From: Clostridia bacterium
GTDB lineage: Bacteria > Bacillota > Clostridia > Christensenellales > Aristaeellaceae
Direction: 5' to 3'
Length of the DNA: 47,532 bases
NCBI GenBank assembly: GCA_017430225.1
Contig: JAFRNK010000049.1
Coordinates: 1-47,532, forward strand
Shown here: piece by piece, positions 38,785 through 46,213 of the stretch
How the letters are laid out: each line of letters starts with the position of its first letter
Position numbering within the stretch: position 1 is the first letter of the stretch
Program-made: the position numbers and the translations under genes
Notes under the pieces: model-generated
The model's input: only the letters and a program-made list of their open reading frames with translations
Database searches by the model: none
Told to the model about the DNA's origin: nothing

Positions 38785-39813
38785 ATGAACGCGCGCAAAC
38801 TGCCATCCGGAAGATGGCAAAGCAAAGTATATATAGGAACCGTGGACGGGAAGAAGAAGTTCCGCACGGTCACAGAAGACACCCGGAGAGAGTGTCTGAT
38901 CAAGGCTGCACAAATTCTGGAAGAAGCCAAGGCCCAGAAGCAGGCAGCAGCCGGTGAGATAACCGTCAGCCAGGCTGTCACCAGGTATATCGATTCGCGG
39001 AGAGGCGTCATCTCACCTGCAACCATCCGGGGATACATGGACATCTCCAAACGACACATTCAGGAGATGCCGATCGGAGCAGTGACGATCTCCGGCCTGA
39101 CTCTGGAAAAAGTGCAATCGTGGGTATCGTCTCTTGCAGAAAAGAGATTATCGAAGAAGACCGTGAAGAATGCTTATGCCGTGTTCTCTCCTGCTGTCGC
39201 AATGTTTCACGGTCCAAAGTTTGAAGTAGAGTTCCCGAAAGGGCAGAAATACAAAGGGTACGTGCCTTCCACCGAAGAAGTGCAGAAGGTTATCAAATTG
39301 GCGGCAGAAATGTGTCCGGATCTGTATCGTGCGTGCCTTCTGGCTGCCTGTTCAACGCTCCGGCGCGGAGAGATCGCCTGCCTGACCAGAGATGACATCA
39401 ACGGCAACATCCTGCATGTAGGCCGCGACATGGTCCGGGATGAACACAGGAACTGGGTAATAAAGAATCTGCCCAAAGAAGAAGCATCCGTGAGGGACAT
39501 TCCGCTGCCCAAGTCTATCATCAGCAAGATGCCGGCCAGCGGACGCCTGGTCAATCTGACCCCTGACCAGATCACAGCCCAGTTCGAGAAGGTCCTGGCC
39601 AAAGCAGACGTGCCGTCTTTCCGCTTCCACGACTTGAGAAAGTATTCCGTCTCCCTCATGGCTACGGAGGGTGTTTCCTTCGCGAGCATCAAAGACATAG
39701 GCGGATGGTCAAATATTAACACGCCTCAGCAGATCTATATCAAGACTCTGGCTGACGCCCACGAGCGGGAAATGACCCGGTATCTAGACCGTCTCGAAGC
39801 GATAGATTTTTGA
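38785..39813 (+). CDS. int: Tyrosine integrase
   Basis: A 342-residue integrase. An AP2-like or arm-binding N-terminus (LPSGRWQSKVYIGTVDGKKK) is followed by a core-binding domain (about 60-145) and a catalytic domain with Arg193 (TLRRGEI), His282 and Arg285 (HDLRK), Trp308 in place of the second His (GGWSN), and Tyr318 (QIYIKTL). GAGG precedes the ATG. The last 23 bases of the gene lie in the att repeat, so excision and integration rejoin the gene end with the core. Confidence 0.95.
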   Translation: MNARKLPSGRWQSKVYIGTVDGKKKFRTVTEDTRRECLIKAAQILEEAKAQKQAAAGEITVSQAVTRYIDSRRGVISPATIRGYMDISKRHIQEMPIGAVTISGLTLEKVQSWVSSLAEKRLSKKTVKNAYAVFSPAVAMFHGPKFEVEFPKGQKYKGYVPSTEEVQKVIKLAAEMCPDLYRACLLAACSTLRRGEIACLTRDDINGNILHVGRDMVRDEHRNWVIKNLPKEEASVRDIPLPKSIISKMPASGRLVNLTPDQITAQFEKVLAKADVPSFRFHDLRKYSVSLMATEGVSFASIKDIGGWSNINTPQQIYIKTLADAHEREMTRYLDRLEAIDF

Positions 39814-39897
39814 AAAGTTTCGTCAAAGTTTCGCCGAAATATAAAAATATCACGCTATTGCGTGATATTTGAGGTGCCGGTGGCGGGACTCGAACCC
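39791..39897. repeat. Right copy of att direct repeat (attR)
   Basis: Identical to 1-107. From the left it has the integrase end, arm-type repeats at 39,816-39,825 and 39,827-39,836, the terminator hairpin, and 23 bases of tRNA-Leu 3' end (39,875-39,897) that restore the tRNA after integration. Crossing over must have taken place within the tRNA-derived part. Confidence 0.9.
39845..39870 (-). terminator. Terminator of tRNA-Leu
   Basis: AAATATCACGC pairs perfectly with GCGTGATATTT around a 4-base loop, followed on the minus strand by TTTTATATTT-type sequence. Supplied by the phage side of attR; copied at 55-80. Confidence 0.85.
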
Positions 39898-39958
39898 GCA
39901 CGGGTGTTACCCCAATGGATTTTGAGTCCACCTCGTCTGCCAATTCCAACACACCGGC
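39875..39958 (-). tRNA. tRNA-Leu (anticodon CAA)
   Basis: An 84-base tRNA. Acceptor GCCGGTG with CACCGGC, discriminator A, anticodon loop CTCAAAA (CAA anticodon, reading UUG), long variable arm (GGGGTAACACCC), and GGTTCGAGTCC T-loop. CCA is not encoded (CCT follows). Its 3' end, 39,875-39,897, is inside the phage repeat. Confidence 0.95.
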
Positions 39959-39967
39959 GCGAGTATC

Positions 39968-39995
39968 ATTGTACCATTTTTCGGGGATTTGTCAA
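39968..39995 (-). promoter_or_regulatory. Promoter of tRNA-Leu
   Basis: TTGACA (39,995-39,990), 16 bases, TACAAT (39,973-39,968), then about 9 bases to the tRNA 5' end. Confidence 0.85.
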
Positions 39996-40008
39996 CGGGT
40001 GCAGGCAT

Positions 40009-40043
40009 AAAATCGCCCGGGGAGGGCCATCCCCCCGGGCGAT
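40009..40043 (-). terminator. Rho-independent terminator of the feo operon
   Basis: Stem ATCGCCCGGGG with CCCCGGGCGAT on the minus strand, followed by TTT. Located 62 bases after the FeoB-associated gene. Confidence 0.85.
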
Positions 40044-40104
40044 CCCCGGACAGGTGGCGCTGTCCGGGTGGGAATTAAGGAATGAGTCTATGGAAAGGAA
40101 AGCA

Positions 40105-40302
40105 CTAGTCTTTGGGGGCGGCGGGATGGCATTTCCCCGCCACGGGGCAGCCGCCGCAGGCGCCTCCGCAGGAGCAGGAGGAGCAGAGGGAGCGGCCCGC
40201 TTTTTTCGCGCGGATCAGGCTGCGGACCAGGAAAAACACCATCAGGGCGAGCAGCGCGATCAGCACGATATTGATCCAGTTTGTTTCCAGCCAGTTCATC
40301 AT
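40105..40302 (-). CDS. FeoB-associated Cys-rich membrane protein (65 aa)
   Basis: One hydrophobic span (NIVLIALLALMVFFLVRSLI), basic residues, then a Cys-rich end (CSSCSCGGACGGCPVAGKC). This is the standard small protein encoded after feoB in many Firmicutes; it may aid iron handling at the transporter. The start is one of two adjacent ATG codons (40,302 or 40,299). Confidence 0.88.
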   Translation of the reverse strand: MMNWLETNWINIVLIALLALMVFFLVRSLIRAKKAGRSLCSSCSCGGACGGCPVAGKCHPAAPKD

Positions 40303-40315
40303 TTCACACTTTCTT

Positions 40316-42610
40316 TTATTTCACCGCCAGTTTCTGGGATTCCTTATACGGCTTGAACAGCTGCCAGCAAAGGCCGGCCAGCGCGATCAGCGCCACGATC
40401 AGGCCGATCACGTTCACGCCGCCCGCGAACAGACGGCCCAGCTGCCAGACGATCAGCGCAATGATGTACGCAAAGCCGCACTGATACCCGATCGCGAACC
40501 AGGTCCACTTCCGGCTGTTCATCTCCCGCTTGATCGCGCCGATGGCCGCGAAACACGGCGCGCAGAGCAGGTTGAAGATCAGGAACGCATACGCGGCCAG
40601 CTTGCCGTGCCCGTCCGAAAACTTGTTGAAGTCGGCTTCTACCAGCGGCCAGATCTGGTCGCCGTTCTCTTCCAGCTCCTCTTCGCCCTCCTGGTCGTCG
40701 TAATTGTACAGGACCGCGAAGGTACTGACCACCTCTTCCTTGGCCACCAGGCCGGTCACGGTCGCGACCGTCGGCTTCCAGTCGCCGAAGCCCAGGGGCT
40801 TGAAGACGACCGACACGGGCTGCGCGATGCGCGCCAGGATGGAATCGTCCATCGGCTCCACTTCGTCCTCCGGGATGTTCATCCGCCGCGCGACTTCCGC
40901 CACGTAAGCGTCGTCCACGAGCTCCTCATCCGCGTACAGTTCCTCGACCATGCCGAACTGCTTATTGACCCAGCCGAAGCCGGACAGGAACCAGATAATG
41001 ATCGAGCTCAGCACGATCACGGTACCGGCCCGCTTGATGAAGGACCAGCCGCGCTCCCAGGTGCCCCGCAGCACGTTGGTCAGCGACGGCACGTGATACG
41101 GCGGCAGCTCCATGACGAAAGGCGCGGGATCGCCGGCAAAGCGCTTGGTCTTCTTCAGCATGATGCCGGAGATGATGATCGCGGCAATACCGATGAAATA
41201 GGCGGACACGGCCACCCAGGTGCTCTGGTTGAACAGCGCGCCGGCGATCAGGCCGATGATGGGCAGCTTCGCGCCGCAGGGCATGAACGTCGTCGTCGTG
41301 ATCGTCATGCGGCGGTCGCGCTCGTTCTCAATGGTACGGGAGGCCATGACGCCGGGGATGCCGCAGCCGGTGGCTACCAGCATCGGGATGAAGCTCTTGC
41401 CGGACAGGCCGAAGCGGCGGAAGATCCGGTCCATGATGAAGGCGACGCGGGCCATATACCCGATATCCTCCAGGATGCAGAGCATCAGGAACAGCACCAG
41501 CATCTGCGGGACGAAGCCGAGCACGGCGCCGACGCCGGCCAGAATACCGTCCGAGATCAGGCCCACCAGCCAGGGTGCCGCGCCCCAGCTCTCCAGGAGC
41601 GCGCGGGACCCGTCGGTCAGCCAGGCGCCGCCCAACTGGTCGTTGGCCCAGTCGGTCAGGAACGTGCCGATGGAAATGCCGCCGTCGCCGATGGGTTTGC
41701 CCATCGCCAGCGCGTAGATCAGGAACATCACGCCCGCGAAGATCGGCAGTGCCAGCCAGCGGTTGGTCACGATCTTGTCGATCTTGTCGGACTTGCTGAG
41801 TTTTTCCTCGGAATGCTTGTGATAGATCCCCTTGATCAGTTCCGCGATACAGACGTAGCGTTCATTCGTGATGATCGCTTCCGCGTCGTCGTCCAGTTCC
41901 TTCTCCGCAGACTGGATATCCTTTTCAATATGCGCGAGCGTCTCTTTCGGAAGATTCAGTTGCTCGACCGCCTTTTCGTCGCGTTCGAACAGTTTGACGG
42001 CGTACCAGCGCTGCTGCTCTTCCGGCATGCCGTGCACGGCCGCTTCCTCGATGTGGGCCAGCGCGTGCTCCACGACGCCGCTGAATTTGTGGGCAGGCGC
42101 CGCTGCCTTGCTCTGCGCCGCTGCCACCGCCGCCTGTGCGGCCTTGTCTACGCCGTCGCCCTTCAGGGCGGAGATCTCCACCACCGGGACGCCGAGGCGG
42201 CGGGACAGCTCGGCCGAGTTCAGTTTATCGCCGTTCTTGCGGACGATATCGATCATGTTGAGGGCCACGACCAGCGGGATCCCGAGTTCGGCGAGCTGGG
42301 TCGTCAGGTACAGGTTCCGTTCCAGGTTCGTGGCGTCCACGATATTTAAGATCGCATCGGGGCGTTCGCCGATCAGATAGTTCCGGGCCACCACTTCCTC
42401 CAGCGTGTAGGGGGAAAGCGAGTAGATGCCGGGCAGGTCCGTGATCGTGACGCCTTCAATCTTTTTCAGTTTGCCTTCTTTTTTCTCCACCGTGACCCCG
42501 GGCCAGTTGCCGACGAACTGGTTCGAGCCGGTCAGGGCGTTGAATAATGTCGTTTTGCCGCTGTTGGGGTTGCCTGCCAGGGCGATACGAAGTTCCATTT
42601 TCCCATCCAT
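40316..42610 (-). CDS. feoB: Ferrous iron transport protein B
   Basis: A 764-residue Fe(II) transporter. The N-terminal GTPase has G1 GNPNSGKTT (residues 13-21), G3 DLPG, G4 NMID and a SALKGDG loop. A helical guanine-nucleotide-dissociation part follows, then the transmembrane channel region with conserved CGIPG and CGAKLP-type segments. AAAGGATGG precedes the ATG. It follows two feoA genes, with an operator copy in the gap before it. Confidence 0.97.
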   Translation of the reverse strand: MDGKMELRIALAGNPNSGKTTLFNALTGSNQFVGNWPGVTVEKKEGKLKKIEGVTITDLPGIYSLSPYTLEEVVARNYLIGERPDAILNIVDATNLERNLYLTTQLAELGIPLVVALNMIDIVRKNGDKLNSAELSRRLGVPVVEISALKGDGVDKAAQAAVAAAQSKAAAPAHKFSGVVEHALAHIEEAAVHGMPEEQQRWYAVKLFERDEKAVEQLNLPKETLAHIEKDIQSAEKELDDDAEAIITNERYVCIAELIKGIYHKHSEEKLSKSDKIDKIVTNRWLALPIFAGVMFLIYALAMGKPIGDGGISIGTFLTDWANDQLGGAWLTDGSRALLESWGAAPWLVGLISDGILAGVGAVLGFVPQMLVLFLMLCILEDIGYMARVAFIMDRIFRRFGLSGKSFIPMLVATGCGIPGVMASRTIENERDRRMTITTTTFMPCGAKLPIIGLIAGALFNQSTWVAVSAYFIGIAAIIISGIMLKKTKRFAGDPAPFVMELPPYHVPSLTNVLRGTWERGWSFIKRAGTVIVLSSIIIWFLSGFGWVNKQFGMVEELYADEELVDDAYVAEVARRMNIPEDEVEPMDDSILARIAQPVSVVFKPLGFGDWKPTVATVTGLVAKEEVVSTFAVLYNYDDQEGEEELEENGDQIWPLVEADFNKFSDGHGKLAAYAFLIFNLLCAPCFAAIGAIKREMNSRKWTWFAIGYQCGFAYIIALIVWQLGRLFAGGVNVIGLIVALIALAGLCWQLFKPYKESQKLAVK

Positions 42611-42620
42611 CCTTTCATTT

Positions 42621-42636
42621 GTTAGCTATTGCTAAC
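42621..42636. promoter_or_regulatory. Metalloregulator box upstream of feoB
   Basis: GTTAGC-N4-GCTAAC, the same inverted repeat as the two in front of feoA. A TTGACA lies beside it on the minus strand but no good -10, so a separate feoB promoter is uncertain. Confidence 0.75.
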
Positions 42637-42659
42637 CGTTTGTCAAAAAAAATAGTTTT

Positions 42660-42881
42660 TTACTCGACCTCGATCATTTCGGCGTCGGCCTTGCGCAGGC
42701 TCAGCTCGTAGCCGCGGACCGTCAGTTCCAGCGGATCGCCCAGCGGCGCCACTTTCCTGACGTAGATCTCGATCCCTTTGGTGATCCCCATGTCCATGAT
42801 GCGGCGTTTCACCGCGCCTTCGCCATGGAGCTTCTTCACCCTGGCGGTGTCTCCGATCGCGACATCCCTTAACGTCTTCAT
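42660..42881 (-). CDS. feoA: FeoA-domain protein (73 aa)
   Basis: SH3-like FeoA protein: HGEGAVKRRIMDMGITKGIE, VRKVAPLGDPLELTVRGYEL and SLRKADAEMIEV. It binds FeoB and supports Fe(II) uptake. AAAGGAGAGAAGG precedes the ATG. Second of two feoA genes in the operon. Confidence 0.95.
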   Translation of the reverse strand: MKTLRDVAIGDTARVKKLHGEGAVKRRIMDMGITKGIEIYVRKVAPLGDPLELTVRGYELSLRKADAEMIEVE

Positions 42882-42905
42882 TCCTTCTCTCCTTTCCCGG
42901 GCGGC

Positions 42906-43118
42906 TTACACCATGATTTTTCTTGCCATCTCTTCACTGACAGCGATCCGGCACTCCTTGACCTTGACGATCAGGTTTCCGCCCGTCTTGCTGATCACGG
43001 AGACCGTGCTTCCCGGAACGAATCCGAGGTTTTCCAGATGTTTCTTGACTTCCGGGAGCCCGCTGATCTTCTTGACCGTGGTCTCTTCCCCATCATCCAC
43101 AAAGCACAGCGGCAGCAT
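42906..43118 (-). CDS. feoA: FeoA-domain protein (70 aa)
   Basis: First feoA of the operon: EVKKHLENLGFVPGSTVSVI, SKTGGNLIVKVKECRIAVSE. GGTGG precedes the ATG. It diverges from the second copy, so the two may have different roles toward FeoB. Confidence 0.93.
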   Translation of the reverse strand: MLPLCFVDDGEETTVKKISGLPEVKKHLENLGFVPGSTVSVISKTGGNLIVKVKECRIAVSEEMARKIMV

Positions 43119-43148
43119 GTTTTTCCACCTTTTTCCTTAATTTCTGCG

Positions 43149-43201
43149 GTTAGCCCTTGCTAACCTCTTGCCATTATAGTTAGCGCCGGCTAACTTGTCA
43201 A
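43149..43201 (-). promoter_or_regulatory. feo promoter with two DtxR-type operators
   Basis: TTGACA (43,201-43,196), 17 bases, TATAAT (43,178-43,173). The spacer is filled by GTTAGC-N4-GCTAAC (43,179-43,194), and a second copy (43,149-43,164) lies just after the start region. This suits repression by an iron-loaded DtxR/IdeR-type regulator. Confidence 0.85.
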
Positions 43202-43262
43202 GCGTTTTCCGCCGCTTTTTTCCCGCTTTTCCGCCGGTTTTTTCGGGACCGCGGCCGCCCGC

Positions 43263-43292
43263 AAAAAAAAGAGCGGACGACAACGCCCGCTC
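43263..43292 (-). terminator. Terminator-like hairpin between the HD gene and feo promoter
   Basis: GAGCGG with CCGCTC stem and eight T on the minus strand. No minus-strand gene directly precedes it except the HD gene, whose stop is downstream at 43,317, so it ends that transcript. Confidence 0.8.
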
Positions 43293-43316
43293 CGTATCAC
43301 CTATCACCGTATGATC

Positions 43317-43898
43317 TTATCCCACCGGCTCTCCGGTCCCGCCGAGCCCCAGTTCCTCCGCGTGCGGCCGCATCCCGTCCAGGCAGATCGCCGCGACGTC
43401 CTTCACGTCCATCCCCAGCATTTCGCAGCCGGTCAGGATCAGCTCGCGGTTGCACTTGGCCGCGAACTTCTTATCCTTGAACTTCTTCATGAAGCTTTTG
43501 ACCTCCAGGTCGCGCAGCCCCTGCGGGCGCATCCGCGCCGCCGCCTGAATGATGCCGGTCAGCTCGTCCACGGTGAACAGGCTCTTCTCCAGGTTCGTTT
43601 CCGGCCGCACGTCGTTGCGGATCGAGTACCCGTGCGAAAGGATCGCCCGCACGTCCGCCGCCGGAACGCCGGCCGCCAGCAGCGGTTCCTCGGTGTGGGC
43701 CAGGTGCTCCTCCGGATACTTTTCGTAATCGTAATCGTGCAGCAGGCCCACCGCCTCCCAGTGCTCCTCGTCTTCGCCGAAATGGCGCGCCATGGCGCCC
43801 ATCGCGTAGCGCACGTTCAGGGCGTGGATGCGCAGGTGTTCCTCCGTGATCATCGAATTATTCAATCGTTCAGCTTCCGCCAGTGTCAGTTTTTCCAT
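43317..43898 (-). CDS. HD-domain hydrolase (193 aa)
   Basis: HD-type metal-dependent phosphohydrolase: HIS25 region, HD pair at residues 54-55 (LLHDYDYEK), HLAHTEEPL, and ILSHGYSIR with FTVDELTG. Such proteins usually act on nucleotides or related phosphoesters; the substrate is not shown. GGAGAGGGCG precedes the ATG. Confidence 0.85.
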   Translation of the reverse strand: MEKLTLAEAERLNNSMITEEHLRIHALNVRYAMGAMARHFGEDEEHWEAVGLLHDYDYEKYPEEHLAHTEEPLLAAGVPAADVRAILSHGYSIRNDVRPETNLEKSLFTVDELTGIIQAAARMRPQGLRDLEVKSFMKKFKDKKFAAKCNRELILTGCEMLGMDVKDVAAICLDGMRPHAEELGLGGTGEPVG

Positions 43899-43961
43899 CG
43901 CCCTCTCCTTTCCGGCCGGCCTGCGCGCCGGCTCCTGCGTGCTTCCTCTCTTCTCTCCGCC

Positions 43962-45929
43962 TCAGCCGCGGTGCTTCTCAAACCACTCCGTGATCTCGTT
44001 CAGTCTCTTCAGCCGGTGCGACGGCTTGCCGCTGCGCGACAGTTCGTGGTTCTCCCCGCGGAAGCATACCATCTTCGCCTCTACGCCGTGCGCGATCAGA
44101 GACGTGAACATCTGATATCCCTGGTCGATCGGGCAGCGGTAATCCTCAAACGAATGGATGAACAGCGTGGGCGTCTTCACCTTGTCCGCATATTTCATGG
44201 GGCTGTGGAACCACAGCTTTTCCGGATCGTCCCACGGGCTGGACAGGTTCTGATCCTCCGTGAAGCCCACGCCGATGTCGGACACGCCCAGCATGGAGAA
44301 CCAGTTGGAAATGGACCGCTGGCTGGCCACGGCTTTGAACCGGTTCGTGTGACCGATGATCCAGTTCGTCATGAAGCCGCCGTACGACCCGCCGGTCTCG
44401 AACAGGTTTTTCTTATCCATCGCCGGATACGCCTTCAGCGCCGCATCCGTGAACGCCATGATGTCCTCGTAATCCACCGTCCCGTACTTCCCGCGGATGT
44501 CCATAAACGCGCCGCGGCCGTCGGAACCCGTCGGATTGCAGAAAATGACGAAATAGCCCCTGCCGGCCCAGTACTGCATCTCGTGATAAAACACCGGCCC
44601 GTACACGGTCTTGGGGCCGCCGTGGATGTCCAGGATCACCGGATATTTCTTCTCCGGGTCGTAATCCATGGGCTTCAGCACGAAGCCGTGTACGTCGTAC
44701 CCCTTCCGCTTCACGTTCAGGATCTCCGGCTGCGCCACGTATTTGCCGCGCAGCGCCGCCTCGTTGAAGCGCGAGAGCCGGCGGCCTTTGCCGTCATACA
44801 GTTCCAGCGGCTTCATGTCGAAGAGGCCGATCATCAGCAGCTTCCCGCCGCAGATGTCGAAGCTGTCCACGGAGCCGGGCTTGTCGAACACCTGCGTGAT
44901 CTCGCCGTGCTCCAGTTTGAACAGCCCCGCGCTGTCGAAGCGCGTGGAGATGAACCAGCACACGTCGCCGTCCATCTTCAGCCCTCTCCCGCCGCCGTAG
45001 CGCACATCCGTGCCCACGGAGGAATGCAGGGATTCGCCGTGCTTCGCGTACAGGCCGAATTTGCCCGTCTTATAATCCCACTTATAGAAATCCCCGTCCG
45101 TGTTCAGGCCGTAGACGGGCTCGGCCGCCAGCACCAGCAAGAACGTTTCGCCGGCCGCAAAGCCGTGCAGTTCCAGGTCCTTCGTACTCTTCACGATGCT
45201 CTTCGCCTTCCCCGTCTCCAGGTCCAGGCGGCGGATCTCGCCGGTCCCGTGCAGTTTCAGGAAGGGCTTCACCGGGTAGGCCATAAAGAACACATATTTC
45301 TTGTCCTTGCTCAGTTCCGCCTGGCCGACGTTTTCGTTCAGCGCGGTCAGCCGGGTCAGGGCCTTCTTTTTCTTATCATAACGGAACAGGGAGGTGTAGG
45401 CGCCTTTCGTGAACGTCGCGCCGTTCCACCACCACGGGTTCTGCTCGATGATCTCGTAGTCCTTGTTGTCCTTCATGTGCTTCCGGTACGCCGCGAGCAG
45501 CTTCGGGTCGCCCTTGTACAGGTCCTCGAAGCCCGGGAACGTCATGCCCAGCACCAGCAGGTCGCCGTTCTCCAGCGGCATGACCTTGCTGACCGGGATC
45601 GGGAAGCGGAAGGCCTCCTGCGCCTCGCCGCCGCTTAGGGAGATCGTGTACCAGGAGCTGGAAATGTCGCCTTCCTCGCCCTTTTCCGCGTCGCGCTTGC
45701 CGGGGAACAGGATGGTGTCCTCGTCCAGGTACTGGAAGCTGCGCTCCTTGCCGAAGGAGGTCAGGCGCACGAACTTTTTGTCGCGGTACAGGGTCAGGAA
45801 GGAGCGGTACTCGTCTTTCTTTTTATTGATCTCCGTGACGGTCAGGCAGGCGGTGCCGCCTTCCGGGGAGAAGGTGATATTCGACAGGAATCGGAATCCG
45901 AAGAATTCATCGACGGCGATGGGTTTCAT
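43962..45929 (-). CDS. S9-family peptidase (prolyl oligopeptidase-like, 655 aa)
   Basis: N-terminal beta-propeller (about 1-390) and C-terminal alpha/beta hydrolase with Ser515 (GGSYGG), Asp596 (EDYRCP) and His628 (NHELSRSG). Cytoplasmic-type (no signal peptide) peptidase that cleaves short peptides. Start at MKPIAVDEF after AAGGAGG; the longer ORF is upstream non-coding. Confidence 0.93.
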   Translation of the reverse strand: MKPIAVDEFFGFRFLSNITFSPEGGTACLTVTEINKKKDEYRSFLTLYRDKKFVRLTSFGKERSFQYLDEDTILFPGKRDAEKGEEGDISSSWYTISLSGGEAQEAFRFPIPVSKVMPLENGDLLVLGMTFPGFEDLYKGDPKLLAAYRKHMKDNKDYEIIEQNPWWWNGATFTKGAYTSLFRYDKKKKALTRLTALNENVGQAELSKDKKYVFFMAYPVKPFLKLHGTGEIRRLDLETGKAKSIVKSTKDLELHGFAAGETFLLVLAAEPVYGLNTDGDFYKWDYKTGKFGLYAKHGESLHSSVGTDVRYGGGRGLKMDGDVCWFISTRFDSAGLFKLEHGEITQVFDKPGSVDSFDICGGKLLMIGLFDMKPLELYDGKGRRLSRFNEAALRGKYVAQPEILNVKRKGYDVHGFVLKPMDYDPEKKYPVILDIHGGPKTVYGPVFYHEMQYWAGRGYFVIFCNPTGSDGRGAFMDIRGKYGTVDYEDIMAFTDAALKAYPAMDKKNLFETGGSYGGFMTNWIIGHTNRFKAVASQRSISNWFSMLGVSDIGVGFTEDQNLSSPWDDPEKLWFHSPMKYADKVKTPTLFIHSFEDYRCPIDQGYQMFTSLIAHGVEAKMVCFRGENHELSRSGKPSHRLKRLNEITEWFEKHRG

Positions 45930-45968
45930 GAGGGCCTCCTTTTTTGCAATAGCCGTGTTGCTTTTTCC

Positions 45969-45997
45969 AGTATAAAAGACCGGCCGGCGATAGTCAA
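45969..45997 (-). promoter_or_regulatory. Promoter of the S9 peptidase gene
   Basis: TTGACT (45,997-45,992), 17 bases, TATACT (45,974-45,969). Confidence 0.75.
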
Positions 45998-46034
45998 GAG
46001 AGCGGCGAAAAACGCGAGGGAACGCGATTTCCGC

Positions 46035-46063
46035 TTGCAATCCCGCGGTTTTTGTGCTATGGT
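46035..46063 (+). promoter_or_regulatory. Promoter of the transporter gene
   Basis: TTGCAA, 17 bases, TATGGT, followed by a leader of about 145 bases. Confidence 0.65.
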
Positions 46064-46068
46064 GCTCT

Positions 46069-46190
46069 TGTTAAGGGGAGTAGCCTGCGCGCTGCGTTTT
46101 CCGGTCCGTCATCACGGCAAAGGCCCGGACCGGAAGGGAAAGAGGCGAGACTTTACGCATTATTTGAGATGCGGGAAGTCTTGTTTTTTT
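46069..46190 (+). ncRNA. yybP-ykoY-type (manganese) riboswitch candidate with terminator
   Basis: The leader has AAGGGGAGTAGC near its start, CGTCATCACGGC in the middle and GGCGAGACTTTAC near its end, the order of the conserved parts of the yybP-ykoY class. AGACTT (46,148-46,153) and GCAT can pair with ATGC and AAGTCT (46,176-46,181), and seven T follow, giving a terminator that would compete with the aptamer. Ligand binding would then favour read-through. A covariance search was not run. Confidence 0.6.
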
Positions 46191-46213
46191 ATCCCGCCCG
46201 AGGAGGAGTTTTC

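Larger units (their letters stand above)
1..39897. mobile_element. Temperate podovirus-like prophage in tRNA-Leu(CAA)
   Basis: The element is bounded by a 107-bp perfect direct repeat and contains integrase, repressor, early replication and recombination genes, packaging, head, tail-nozzle and lysis genes. Collapsing the repeat gives a 39,790-bp circle. Head genes are of the N4-gp56 capsid and P22-like portal type, and no tape measure, sheath or tube gene is visible, so a short tail is inferred. The element lies at the 3' end of a tRNA-Leu gene whose last bases it supplies. The terL reading frame is broken, so this copy may be packaging-defective, or the break may be an assembly or population artefact. 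Confidence 0.93.

Noticed and set aside
40112-42349. Long + strand ORF (745 codons) opposite feoB
   Set aside because: Antisense shadow of feoB, rich in Arg, His, Asp and Gln; no RBS and no recognisable domain.
42621-42655. Separate promoter for feoB
   Set aside because: A TTGACA is present beside the operator but no acceptable -10 at 16-18 bases; the operator alone is reported.
43311-45638. Long + strand ORF (775 codons) opposite HD and S9 genes
   Set aside because: Antisense shadow spanning two real genes and their gap; composition unlike a protein.
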